Source: Lichenicola sp050954785 (GTDB taxonomy: Bacteria > Pseudomonadota > Alphaproteobacteria > Acetobacterales > Acetobacteraceae). Taken from it: a DNA stretch of 64,000 nucleotides. Of this stretch, positions 17,242-25,853 are shown piece by piece. Both the position numbers and the translations under genes were made by a program. Positions within the stretch are counted from its first letter, which is position 1. The number at the start of each line of letters is the position of its first letter. The notes beneath the pieces are model-generated. The model ran no database searches and was not told the DNA's origin. It was given only the letters and a program-made list of their open reading frames with translations. The stretch covers positions 9,405 through 73,404 of the forward strand of contig JBPBQO010000128.1 of assembly GCA_050954785.1 (NCBI GenBank), given 5' to 3'.

Positions 17242-17661
17242 GTGGTCGCTCCGGTCGCAGCGGTCATTGCGGTGGTGGCACTCCAAAGCCAGGTGCTCCT
17301 GGTCAGGCGCGCCAATCCGCCGGATCAGGGGCTGTGGGGATTTCCCGGCGGCCGCGTGGAAGCCGGCGAAACCATGTTCGCGGCAGTAGAGCGAGAACTC
17401 CTGGAGGAAACCGGCATCCACGCCCGCGCCGAGCGGCTGGTCGATGCGTTCGACCTGCTCGACCATGCGCCGGACGGGACGCTGCGGGCACATTTCGTGC
17501 TGCTGGTGATCGCATGCACATGGATCGACGGTACGCCGACGGCCGGGGACGATGCGCTTGACGCGGCGTGGTTCGCGATGAATGCGCTGCACGACAACGA
17601 CCCGCGTTTCAGCACGCGCGTTGCCGCGATCGCACGAAAAGTGCTCGAAGCCGCGCCTTGA
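17242..17661 (+). CDS. Nudix hydrolase
   Basis: 139 residues from GTG 17242. The Nudix box GGRVEAGETMFAAVERELLE plus ETGI (about 35-58) matches G-x5-E-x7-REUxEExGU, the magnesium-binding loop that cleaves nucleoside diphosphate-linked substrates. VLLVRRANPPDQGLWGFPGG before it is typical of ADP-ribose/NADH-type or sanitising Nudix enzymes. The start overlaps the translational reach of msrC (gap of 5 bases), so the two are probably coupled. Substrate cannot be assigned from the box alone. Confidence 0.88.
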   Translation: MVAPVAAVIAVVALQSQVLLVRRANPPDQGLWGFPGGRVEAGETMFAAVERELLEETGIHARAERLVDAFDLLDHAPDGTLRAHFVLLVIACTWIDGTPTAGDDALDAAWFAMNALHDNDPRFSTRVAAIARKVLEAAP

Positions 17662-17752
17662 GCCGAGCCTGACATCGAACCGAGTGGGCTTGGCCTGGCA
17701 GATTCGAGGACGATGAGTTGTTACGTTCTCATAACTAAAACTGAGACCAGGG

Positions 17753-18610
17753 ATGGTTAGGGCAGCCACCCGATCGGGCAAGATCCATGTTCCGGCAATC
17801 CGGTGCGCTGTCTGCTTCGGGTTGCTGACACTGCTGCTGGCCGGATGCAGCGAAGGCGGCCCGCAATCATGCCGAGTGGGTACGGCCACCGATCTGCCGC
17901 TGCTGGCGAATACAAGGATCCCGGCGGCGAAGGCCAGCCTTGGCGGTCGCGACGTGGTGCCGTTCATCGATACGGGCGCAACAATCTCGCTCGTTTCATC
18001 CAGTGCCGCCGATCGGTGATGCTCAACGGCATTGGTGGCATTTCCCTTGCCCCACTGGTCACTGCAAGGCCTGCCGGTACTCGGGCTGTTCAGCGCCGAT
18101 TCCATGGCGAACTACGACGTTGATATCGATGTCCCGAACCATCACTTCGCGCTCTACAATCTTTGTAATTGCGGCAAGCGGATCGAGCCGTTCGAGAGGC
18201 CATATTTCGAAGTTCCGTTTCACCTCGATGGCACGGCGATCAAGCTCGATCTCAAGCTCAACGATACGACGCTGTCCGCCCAACTCGATTCAGGCGCATC
18301 CATAACCACCATGACCGAGGAGGATGCCAGACGCGCCGGCGTGACGAAAGCGTCTTGGCGTTGGATCCAGCCGATACGCAACCGATCGGGATCGATCGGC
18401 ATCCCGTCCGTGCGCATCGGCATCAGTTCGGCAGCCTGGAAGTCGGGGACCAGCAGATAAGGAATTTACTTCGCCGTGGCCGATATTTCCATCGACAACA
18501 TTGTGCTGGGTGCCGATTTCTTTCGCCTCAATCGTGTATGGATCTCATACTCGCGCGAGACACTGTTCATCCAGCCGGCCAACCATCTCATGCATGACAA
18601 AATCAGGTAA
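17753..18610 (+). pseudogene. Retropepsin-like aspartic protease lipoprotein, broken by several frameshifts
   Basis: Segments in different frames rebuild one familiar protein. The first is a lipoprotein signal (LLTLLLAGC) and the first catalytic Asp motif FIDTGATISLVSSSAA, ending in a stop at 18019. Next come LNGIGGISLAPLVTA (another frame, about 18018-18064), GLPVLGLFSADSM with the second active-site motif AQLDSGASITTMTEEDARRAGV (back in frame), then FGSLEVGDQQIRN (shifted again), and finally ISIDNIVLGADFFRLNRVWISYSR to TAA at 18610. At least four indels separate the pieces. Intact relatives are double-DTGA retropepsin-like exported proteins. The 3' end overlaps motA convergently. Confidence 0.8.
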
Positions 18611-19469
18611 TCTGCAGGTTCTGGATCACGGTCTCGAGTTCCTGGAAGGTCGGCATGTGCTGGGTCGGCACCATCTTGCGACCGCTCTCGATACTGATCT
18701 GCGGCGGGTTACCATGCAGATGCGCCACGATCACCGCGCGGATCAGCTCGTAGTATTTGGACTCCTCGATCACCACCGATCGCAGTTTCGCAGCGAGCGG
18801 CGCCACGACGCCGTATGCCAGCAGCACGCCGAGAAACGTGCCGACCAGGGCGCCGCCGATCATCTCGCCCAGCACCGCCGGCGGCTCGCTGATTTTCGAC
18901 ATGGTCTTGATGACACCCAGAACCGCCGCGACGATGCCCAGCGCCGGCAGCGCGTCCGACATGCTCTGCAGCGCGTGGCACGGGTGCAGTTCCTCGGCCA
19001 GCGTCTTCTTGAGCTCGCGCGCCATGATGTCGTCGATCTGGTGCGGGTCGTCGGCATTCATGCCGACCATGCGGAGATAGTCGCAGATCATCGAGCTGGC
19101 ATGGTGGTTCGCTAGCACCTTCGGGAAGGCGATGAACGCGCTGCTGCTTTCAGGACTCTCGATATGCGGCTCGATCGCCGTGGAGCCCTTGGCTGTGGCA
19201 AGCCGCACGAAAAAATACAGCAGGCTGAGCATCTCGACATAATCGTTCTTCTTGTATGCTGGCCCCTTCACGGTCTTCTTGAAGCCGGCAATGGTATGCT
19301 TGATGTCCTGGATCGAGTTGGCCATCAGGAAGCTGCCGATCGCCGCTCCCAGGATGCTGAGCAGCTCGAACGGCATCGAGGCGATCAACGGGCCGATCGC
19401 ACCGCCCGATGCAATGAAGCTGCCGAACACGCAGAGCAGCAGGAACACGAGGCCGCCGATGGTGAACAT
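18603..19469 (-). CDS. motA: Flagellar motor stator protein MotA
   Basis: 288 residues with four predicted membrane segments (7-27, 33-50, about 170-190 and 202-222). Together with MotB it forms the proton channel that drives the flagellar rotor. The large cytoplasmic loop and the PALGIVAAVLGVIKTM and GALVGTFLGVLLAYGVVAPLA segments are conserved MotA features. The gene starts six bases after the motB stop on the same strand. The order motB then motA is opposite to the usual motA-motB. No other flagellar genes are in the window. Confidence 0.95.
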   Translation of the reverse strand: MFTIGGLVFLLLCVFGSFIASGGAIGPLIASMPFELLSILGAAIGSFLMANSIQDIKHTIAGFKKTVKGPAYKKNDYVEMLSLLYFFVRLATAKGSTAIEPHIESPESSSAFIAFPKVLANHHASSMICDYLRMVGMNADDPHQIDDIMARELKKTLAEELHPCHALQSMSDALPALGIVAAVLGVIKTMSKISEPPAVLGEMIGGALVGTFLGVLLAYGVVAPLAAKLRSVVIEESKYYELIRAVIVAHLHGNPPQISIESGRKMVPTQHMPTFQELETVIQNLQIT

Positions 19470-19475
19470 GGCGGT

Positions 19476-20537
19476 TCAGCTCCCGCCGGCATGCTGGCGG
19501 TGCAGCGTCAGGACGATGCGGCGATTGGCACTCGCCAGCGGGTCGGCGGGCAGCAGCAGATGCCGATCGGCAAAGGCTGTCACTTCGCTGATCCGGCGAT
19601 CGGACAGGCCGGACCGGACCAGGAGGTCGCGCGCCGCATCGGCGCGTCCGGACGACAGCGTCCAGTTCGATGTACTGCCCGAAGCCCAGGGCGCGCCATC
19701 GGTATAGCCGCCGATCGAGACCGGTTCCGGGAGCGTCTCCAGGAACGGTGCCACCTTGCGCAGCAATGCACTGGCGCGGGCGTTGAGCGTGGTAGCGCCA
19801 CGGTCGAACATCGGCTGCTCCTCGCTGTCCATGATCTGGATGCGCAGGCCGTCCGGCGTCATGTCGATCGCCATCTGGCCGGCGATGTCGGCGAGCGCAG
19901 GATCGGCCGCAACGAGGCTGCGCATCCGTGCGGCTGCATCCTTGAGCCTTGCATCCTCGGCGGCGGCTTCCGCGCCATGCACGGCGTTGGCCTGACTGCC
20001 GGCATCGTCGGGCTTCACGGCCAGTGCGGCGATCGAACCCTGCCCGGCGACGGCAACGGTCTTGCCGAGCCCGGATGGCGGGTTGTCGTCGTCAGAGTCG
20101 GGTGCGGCCGGTATCCCCTCCCCGTCGGTCGCGACCTGGCCGGATGCGGCCTGGATCGATACCGTCTGTGGCGGTGCATCCGCCGGCGGCGAGCCGGTGC
20201 CCTTGGCGACCAGGCTGGTTCCCTTGTCCAGCGGGCTCATGCCGCCCGGCACCAGCCCGGCGCCGGAGAAGCCGTTCTCGACGTTGGCCATCGGGCTGAA
20301 ATAGGCGGCGATGCCACGGCGCTGCTGCTCGGTCGTGGCGTTGAGCAGCCACATCAGCAGGAAGAACGCCATCATTGCAGTAACGAAATCGGCGTAGGCG
20401 ACCTTCCAGGCACCGCCATGATGGCCTTCCGCCACCTCCTCCTCGCGTCGGATGATGATGTTGACGACTTCGCCCTTGCCGCGCCGCTTGACCATTCCCG
20501 GCACCGCTCCCGATTTCGCCATCCACTGATGACGCAT
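19476..20537 (-). CDS. motB: Flagellar motor stator protein MotB
   Basis: 353 residues. The single transmembrane segment contains the proton-carrying Asp50 in AYADFVTAMMAFFLLMWLL, preceded by the typical GGAWKV. A long Ala/Gly/Pro-rich periplasmic linker (about 90-200) leads to the C-terminal OmpA-like peptidoglycan-binding domain (GGYTDGAPW, LSSGRADAARDLL, ANRRIVL), which anchors the stator to the wall. The start could be ATG 20537 (used), 20522 or 20495; none has a strong ribosome-binding site. It lies 26 bp after the glycosyltransferase gene at 20564 and directly before motA. Confidence 0.94.
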   Translation of the reverse strand: MRHQWMAKSGAVPGMVKRRGKGEVVNIIIRREEEVAEGHHGGAWKVAYADFVTAMMAFFLLMWLLNATTEQQRRGIAAYFSPMANVENGFSGAGLVPGGMSPLDKGTSLVAKGTGSPPADAPPQTVSIQAASGQVATDGEGIPAAPDSDDDNPPSGLGKTVAVAGQGSIAALAVKPDDAGSQANAVHGAEAAAEDARLKDAAARMRSLVAADPALADIAGQMAIDMTPDGLRIQIMDSEEQPMFDRGATTLNARASALLRKVAPFLETLPEPVSIGGYTDGAPWASGSTSNWTLSSGRADAARDLLVRSGLSDRRISEVTAFADRHLLLPADPLASANRRIVLTLHRQHAGGS

Positions 20538-20563
20538 CCTGACGGGTCCGGCTTAACCAGCCG

Positions 20564-22051
20564 CTAACGCGGTGCCGGCAGTCTCGCAATCTGCGATGCG
20601 AGGTCCGGCGGCAGGTCCGGCCGCAGCCTGGCCCGATAAAGCCGGTAGCGTTCGGCGACGCGGCCGTCACGCTCGCGAACCAGTTCGCCGGCCGGCGCCA
20701 GATCGGCCCAGTAGCGCGGATCGGGCGCGTCGTGACGGCGGTCGCTCCTGACCAGCAGGCCGGTCTCCTCGCCCGCGGTATCGTGCGGCAACCGGAACAT
20801 CTGCCAGCGCGGCTCGATGCCGAGCACCACCCGCCCGGGTAGGTCACGCGCGAGCTCGGCGGCAAGCCCGTATTCGTCGGCGGCGATGAAGCCTGGACCC
20901 GACCGCCCGACCGCCAGCGCCAGCGCCGGCCAGCCGGCCAGGCGCTGCAGGGTGACGTCGAGCGCACGCGGCAGCGGAAACGGCGCGAGCGTCGCCTGCA
21001 CATAGACCGGCAGCACGAGTGCGAAACCGAGCGCCGATGCGGACCGCCACCAACGCGCACCGGCCGCCGCGGCGATCGCCGCACCCGGATAGAGCAGCCC
21101 GGGCCAGTTCGCCTGCACCCGGTCGCCGAACGCGTGCTGGACGAACACCGCGAGCGGCAGCAGCGTGACACAGGCAAGCAGTGCCGGACCGGCCTCGCCA
21201 CGCCATCCGGCACGCACGGCCCGGATCATGCCGGCCACCAGCAGCACCAGGATGAATGGCGTAGCCAGGCCGAGCTGCCCGCCGAGAAGCTCCGGCAGGT
21301 AGCGTCCGGCGCGAGCGGGCTGCCAGGCGCCGGTGCGGCCGCCCTGCTTGGCAAAGCTTGCCCACCCATGGGTCGCGTTCCAGTCCAGCACCGGAGCGAA
21401 CAGCAGGAGTGCAAGCGCACCGGCAGCCCACGGCCAGGGCGTGCGCAGCCAGGACCGGCCGGCGCGCGTGGTGAGCAGCCACAAAACCAGGCCGGCCCCG
21501 GTCAGGAAAGCCGTGTATTTGCTGTCGAGCGCCAGCCCGATCGCCAGGCCGACCAGGAGCCACCAGGCTCCGCGTCCGGTCGCCAGCACGCGGCCGAGTG
21601 CGGCAAGCGCCAGCGTCCAGAAGAACAGCAGCGGCGTGTCGGGGGTCATGGTGACGCTGCCGACGCCCAGCAGCAGGGTCGCGTTCAGCATCACCGCGGC
21701 GACGATTGCCCGCCGCCGGCGCTCCTCTCCGGTGCCTCCCCACAGGTCGGCTGCGGCGGATGCGAGCAGCAGCGTGCCCAAGGCCGCCGACAGCGGCGCC
21801 AGCAGCCGAACCCCGACGGGCGAGCTGCCGAACAGCAGGGTGCCGGCGCGGATCCAGAGCGCGGTCATCGGCGGATGATCGAGATAGCCGGGCGCCAGCG
21901 CGCGCGACCAGACCCAGTAGTAGCTCTCGTCCGCCGATAACGGCGTGAACCCGCACACCAGCAGCCGCAGCACGGTCAGCGCGCCAAGTGCTGCCAGCCA
22001 AGGCTTCAACGCAGACGCCAGATCAGTGTCGAGGAGACGGCATAGTTCCAC
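20564..22051 (-). CDS. Membrane glycosyltransferase, GT39/ArnT-like (PMT superfamily)
   Basis: About 480-495 residues with many membrane segments. The first periplasmic loop has the PMT-superfamily acidic motif ADESYYWVWSRALAPGYLDH, which places it with ArnT/PMT_2 enzymes that transfer a sugar from a polyprenyl-phosphate donor on the periplasmic side. The gene upstream makes just such a donor (GT2-GtrA fusion), and the two overlap. The listed start is the GTG at 22051; a TTG at 22009 overlapping the previous stop as TTGA would give the more family-like start LKPWLAALGALT. Target glycan or lipid unknown. Confidence 0.85.
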   Translation of the reverse strand: MELCRLLDTDLASALKPWLAALGALTVLRLLVCGFTPLSADESYYWVWSRALAPGYLDHPPMTALWIRAGTLLFGSSPVGVRLLAPLSAALGTLLLASAAADLWGGTGEERRRRAIVAAVMLNATLLLGVGSVTMTPDTPLLFFWTLALAALGRVLATGRGAWWLLVGLAIGLALDSKYTAFLTGAGLVLWLLTTRAGRSWLRTPWPWAAGALALLLFAPVLDWNATHGWASFAKQGGRTGAWQPARAGRYLPELLGGQLGLATPFILVLLVAGMIRAVRAGWRGEAGPALLACVTLLPLAVFVQHAFGDRVQANWPGLLYPGAAIAAAAGARWWRSASALGFALVLPVYVQATLAPFPLPRALDVTLQRLAGWPALALAVGRSGPGFIAADEYGLAAELARDLPGRVVLGIEPRWQMFRLPHDTAGEETGLLVRSDRRHDAPDPRYWADLAPAGELVRERDGRVAERYRLYRARLRPDLPPDLASQIARLPAPR

Positions 22052-23106
22052 ACCACGCCGATCGCGGCACCGGCGGCGCCGGCCGGCTCCCAGCCATGAT
22101 GGGCGTCATGCAGGGCCCGCGCGATGCCGATATTGGCGATACCGCCTGCGCTGCAAACCAGCATGAACAGGGCCAGCCCTTGCCACATGCGCCTGCCGCG
22201 CAGCCGCCGGTCGCGGTAGGTCAGCGAGTTGTTCAGCCAGAAATTGACCACCATCGCGATGATCGTGCCGACTGTCTGCGACGTCGCGAAATCGGTTCCG
22301 GACCAGCGCATCAGGTCGAGCACGACGAGATTGACCAGCACTCCGGCGCCGCCGACCACCGCGAAGGCGATGAAGCGCCCCGGCAGGTAGCCCCGGCACG
22401 CCTTGTCGAGCAGCATGACGGCGAACTGGACCAGCACCAGCACGTCGAGCTTGCTTTCACCGGCGACCCGCGGCCGGAACCGGGCCGGAACCTCGAGCAC
22501 GCGTGGCGGCTCCGGCGCCGACAGGATCAGGTCGAGCAGGATCTTGAAGCCTTCGCCACTGAGTTTCGGCGCCGTCCGCTCGAAATAGCACCGTTCGCAC
22601 GCGAAGAATCCACTCATCGGATCGCCCAGCGGTGCGAAGCCGGGCCGTATCGGCAGCAGCCGCTGCGCGATCCGGATGCCGCTCTCCGACAGGCGATGCC
22701 GCCACGGCGAGGACAGGCCGGACGCATCGCCGCCGGCCACATGGCGCGAGCCCACGGCGATTTCGCACGTGCCTTGCCCAACCGCGTCGAGCATCGGCAC
22801 CAGGCTGGTTTCGTCATGCTGCAGGTCGCCGTCCATCACCGCGATCAATGACGCGGAGGAGGCCAGCACGCCTTCGATCACCGCCGAAGACAGGCCGCGG
22901 CGACCGATTCGGCGCAGGCCGCGCACCCGCGAATCGGTGGCGGCGAGCGACCTGATCTCGTCCGAGGTGCCGTCCGGACTGTCGTCATCGACGAAGATGA
23001 CCTCCCAGTCGCGTCCGGCGAGAGCGGCGTCCAGGCTCGCCACCAGCGGGCGCACGTTGGGGCGTTCCTTGTAGCAGGGAACGATTATGCTGATCCGGGG
23101 TGGCAT
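22006..23106 (-). CDS. Polyprenyl-phosphate glycosyltransferase (GT2, DPM1-like) fused to a GtrA flippase-like domain
   Basis: 366 residues. The N-terminal GT2 domain begins ISIIVPCYKERPNVRPL and has VDDDSPDGT and MDGDLQHDE (DxD), as in dolichol-phosphate mannosyltransferase. It loads a sugar onto undecaprenyl phosphate at the inner membrane. The C-terminal GtrA domain (about 245-366) has four membrane segments (FIAFAVVGGAGVLVNLVVL and others) and is thought to help the lipid-sugar cross the membrane. ATG 23106 starts right at the domain; the longer open frame to 23328 adds an Arg/Pro-rich unlikely leader. Donor for the overlapping GT39-like enzyme is the natural inference. Confidence 0.92.
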   Translation of the reverse strand: MPPRISIIVPCYKERPNVRPLVASLDAALAGRDWEVIFVDDDSPDGTSDEIRSLAATDSRVRGLRRIGRRGLSSAVIEGVLASSASLIAVMDGDLQHDETSLVPMLDAVGQGTCEIAVGSRHVAGGDASGLSSPWRHRLSESGIRIAQRLLPIRPGFAPLGDPMSGFFACERCYFERTAPKLSGEGFKILLDLILSAPEPPRVLEVPARFRPRVAGESKLDVLVLVQFAVMLLDKACRGYLPGRFIAFAVVGGAGVLVNLVVLDLMRWSGTDFATSQTVGTIIAMVVNFWLNNSLTYRDRRLRGRRMWQGLALFMLVCSAGGIANIGIARALHDAHHGWEPAGAAGAAIGVVWNYAVSSTLIWRLR

Positions 23107-23159
23107 AGCTTGTTCAGGAAACCTTGGCCTGTGGCGCGCCGTGAACCGGCCGCCTTTTG

Positions 23160-23642
23160 TTAGATCGGCACGCCGGCCAGGTCGCGGCTGGTGCGGATGG
23201 TCTGCAGTGTCTGCAGCCGGCTGACGTGCGGCGCCTCGGTCAGGCGCCGGGTAAGCTGGTTTTCGTGCGCGGTATCGCGGGCCACCAGCCTGAGCAGGAA
23301 ATCGCCGCCGCCGCGGATCATGTGGCACTCGCGCACCTCGGGCCAGTCGGCCACCAGCGTTTCGAACTGCGCCAGCACGCTCTCCTTCTGGCTGTCGAGC
23401 CCGACCAGCGCGAAGAACACGATGGTCCAGCCCAGCAGATGCGGATCGCTGTCGCCGTAATAGCCTCGAATGACGCCAAGCTCCTCGAGCCGGCGCACGC
23501 GACGGAGGCAGGGAGGTGCCGAGATGCCGGCACGCCTCGCCAGTTCGACGTTGGTCATCCGGCCGTCCCGCTGGAGTTCGGCAACGATCCGCCGGTCGAT
23601 GGCGTCGAGGTCAGGGAAGCCGATCTTGTCTGCCATCTGCAT
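23160..23642 (-). CDS. Lrp/AsnC-family transcriptional regulator
   Basis: 160 residues. The N-terminal winged helix-turn-helix (LDAIDRRIVAELQRDGRM, NVELARRAGISAPPCLRRVR, LEELGVIRGYY) is textbook AsnC type, followed by the RAM/AsnC ligand-binding domain with VRECHMIRGGGDFLLRL. Such regulators usually sense an amino acid. ATG 23642 is chosen, with 23636 as alternative. It lies 53 bp upstream of the GT2-GtrA gene on the same strand and back-to-back with trxB, so it could control either; targets are unknown. Confidence 0.92.
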   Translation of the reverse strand: MQMADKIGFPDLDAIDRRIVAELQRDGRMTNVELARRAGISAPPCLRRVRRLEELGVIRGYYGDSDPHLLGWTIVFFALVGLDSQKESVLAQFETLVADWPEVRECHMIRGGGDFLLRLVARDTAHENQLTRRLTEAPHVSRLQTLQTIRTSRDLAGVPI

Positions 23643-23811
23643 GCTGGCGAACCTGTATTGCACTCGGGCCTGCGCCGCAAAGCCCGTTTCCTGCGATGGA
23701 CCTCGCCGGACGGATGGTCCGGAAGGCCGGGTTGGCCGCCATCTTGCTTGCACTGCAGCAAAACAGGCTCATATCCTGCCGGCAAGGGTGCCCTGAAGAA
23801 TCGATTGGACC

Positions 23812-24810
23812 ATGACCCAGACCTACTCCACCGATCTGCTGGTTATCGGCGCCGGCCCAGCCGGCTACACCGCCGCGATCTATGCCGCACGCGCCAACAT
23901 GAAGCCGCTTCTGGTGGCCGGGTTGCAGCCGGGCGGTCAGCTCATGATCACCACGGATGTCGAAAACTACCCGGGCTTCGCGGAAGCGATCCAGGGGCCG
24001 TGGCTGATGGAACAGATGGCGGCGCAGGCCGAGCATGTCGGCACCCGCGTCATGCATGACCTGATCATGGAGTGCGATCTGTCGCCGCGCCGGGCCGGGG
24101 AGCCGTTCCGCCTGGTCGGCGACTCCGGCGACATCTACCTGGCAAAGACCGTGGTGATCGCAACCGGGGCTCAGGCGCGCTGGCTGGGCCTGCCGGCCGA
24201 GAGCCGGCTGCACGGCGCCGGTGTGTCGGCATGCGCCACCTGTGACGGCTTTTTCTATCGGGGCAAGCGAGTCGCGGTCGTGGGCGGCGGCAATACCGCG
24301 GTCGAGGAAGCGCTGTATCTCACTCATCACGCCGACCATGTGACCCTGATCCATCGTCGCGACCGGCTGCGGGCCGAGCGTATCCTGCAGGACCGGCTGT
24401 TCGAGCACCCGAAAGTGTCGGTGATCTGGAACAGCGTCGTCGAGGACATCACCGATTCCGGTTCGCCGCCGGTGGTCGATGGCGTCATGCTGCGCGACAT
24501 GGTGTCCGGCGAAAGCAGCCGACTCGATGTGGATGGCGTGTTCGTGGCGATCGGCCATACGCCCAACACCTCGGTATTCCGGGGCCAGATCGAACTGGAC
24601 GATGAGGGCTACATCGTCACCACGCCGGGCAGCACCCGCACGTCGGTCGAAGGCGTGTTCGCGGCAGGCGACGTGCAGGACAAAATATTTCGCCAGGCCG
24701 TGACCGCAGCCGGTACCGGTTGCATGGCGGCACTGGAAGCGGAACGGTATTTGACCGAAAAGGTCTCTCCGCAGCAGATGGCTGCTGAACACGCGATCGC
24801 GGCCGAGTAG
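23812..24810 (+). CDS. trxB: Thioredoxin-disulfide reductase
   Basis: 332 residues, normal length. Transfers electrons from NADPH through FAD and the redox pair Cys141/Cys144 in ACATCDG to thioredoxin in the cytoplasm. FAD motif VIGAGPAGYTAA near residue 11, NADPH motif VVGGGNTAVEEALYL near 160 with the HRRD arginines after it, and GVFAAGDVQD near the C-terminus are all conserved. The LysR gene 75 bp downstream is the usual alphaproteobacterial partner (lsrB/vtlR). Confidence 0.97.
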   Translation: MTQTYSTDLLVIGAGPAGYTAAIYAARANMKPLLVAGLQPGGQLMITTDVENYPGFAEAIQGPWLMEQMAAQAEHVGTRVMHDLIMECDLSPRRAGEPFRLVGDSGDIYLAKTVVIATGAQARWLGLPAESRLHGAGVSACATCDGFFYRGKRVAVVGGGNTAVEEALYLTHHADHVTLIHRRDRLRAERILQDRLFEHPKVSVIWNSVVEDITDSGSPPVVDGVMLRDMVSGESSRLDVDGVFVAIGHTPNTSVFRGQIELDDEGYIVTTPGSTRTSVEGVFAAGDVQDKIFRQAVTAAGTGCMAALEAERYLTEKVSPQQMAAEHAIAAE

Positions 24811-24884
24811 AATGGTCGGACACTACGCCTTCCCGCCGGTGACGACCTCCTGTCCCACCCACCACAGTCAATGAGCACGGAGCG

Positions 24885-25775
24885 ATGAGCATGGATTGGG
24901 ACAAGCTCAGGATTTTCCATGCCGTCGCGGATGCGGGCAGCTTCACCCATGCCGGTGACGTGCTCAACCTTAGCCAGTCCGCGGTCAGCCGGCAGATCTC
25001 GGCGCTGGAGGAGGCACTGCAGGTGCCGCTGTTCCATCGCCATGCGCGTGGGCTGATCCTGACCGAACAGGGCGAACAAATGAACCGCACCGTGCGGGAA
25101 GTGTTCGCCAAGCTCGCGATGACCGAGGCACTGCTTACCGAGAGCAAGGAAAAGGCCGCCGGCCGGCTCAAGGTGACCACGACAACGGGATTCGGAACAT
25201 CCTGGCTGGCGCCGAGGCTGCCGCGCTTCCTGAATGCGCATCCCGACATCTCGATCACCCTGATCCTCGAGGATAGCGACCTCGATCTCGGCATGCGCGA
25301 GGCCGATGTGGCGATTCGCATGCATCCGCCGCGTCAGCCCGACCTGGTGCAACGCCACCTGGCCGACATCCAGATGCCGCTCTGTGCATCGCCCGATTAC
25401 CTGGCCAAGCACGGCGCTCCGACGACGCCGGAGGATCTGGACCGTCACCGCATCATCCTGTTCGGCAACTATCGTCCGCCGGTGGCCGACGTGAACTGGC
25501 TGGCGGGTCTTGGGCGGCCGAACGGCCAGAAGCGCCAGCCGGTATTCGAGGTGAACAGCCTTACGGCGATGGCCGACGCGATCGAGGCCGGCCTCGGCAT
25601 CGGCTCCCTGCCCCACTACATGCTGACCGATCGTCCCGGCCTGCAGAAGATCCTGACCGACGTGAAGCCACCGACGGTCGAGGCGTATTTCGTCTATCCG
25701 GAAGAGCTTCGCACCTCGAAGCGGGTCGCCGTGTTCCGCGACTTCCTGCTGGCCGAGATGCCCGCGCGAAACTGA
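24885..25775 (+). CDS. lsrB: LysR-family regulator of the LsrB/VtlR type
   Basis: 296 residues. The N-terminal winged HTH starts MDWDKLRIFHAVADAGSFTH and continues LNLSQSAVSRQISALEE, a signature I associate with LsrB of Sinorhizobium and VtlR of Brucella/Agrobacterium, which also lie next to trxB. These regulate surface polysaccharide or lipopolysaccharide functions, small RNAs and oxidative-stress responses. The C-terminal effector domain is complete (LKVTTTTGFGTSWLAPRLP onward). The likely start is ATG 24885 or the second ATG at 24891. Family placement is from sequence memory and synteny; targets in this organism are unknown. Confidence 0.85.
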   Translation: MSMDWDKLRIFHAVADAGSFTHAGDVLNLSQSAVSRQISALEEALQVPLFHRHARGLILTEQGEQMNRTVREVFAKLAMTEALLTESKEKAAGRLKVTTTTGFGTSWLAPRLPRFLNAHPDISITLILEDSDLDLGMREADVAIRMHPPRQPDLVQRHLADIQMPLCASPDYLAKHGAPTTPEDLDRHRIILFGNYRPPVADVNWLAGLGRPNGQKRQPVFEVNSLTAMADAIEAGLGIGSLPHYMLTDRPGLQKILTDVKPPTVEAYFVYPEELRTSKRVAVFRDFLLAEMPARN

Positions 25776-25853
25776 TCGTCGCCGGCCGGCCTGCAAGGAC
25801 AGCGTCATCGTGGATCAATGCGAGATCTGCCCTGGCAGAACCGTTGGCCGGCA

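Noticed and set aside
19164..20567. 467-codon forward open frame over motA and motB
   Set aside because: Antisense to two confidently identified genes; no family motif.
20844..22001. 385-codon frame overlapping the GT39-like gene on the same strand
   Set aside because: Out-of-frame Arg/Ala-rich translation; the polytopic membrane protein in the other frame is clearly the real product.
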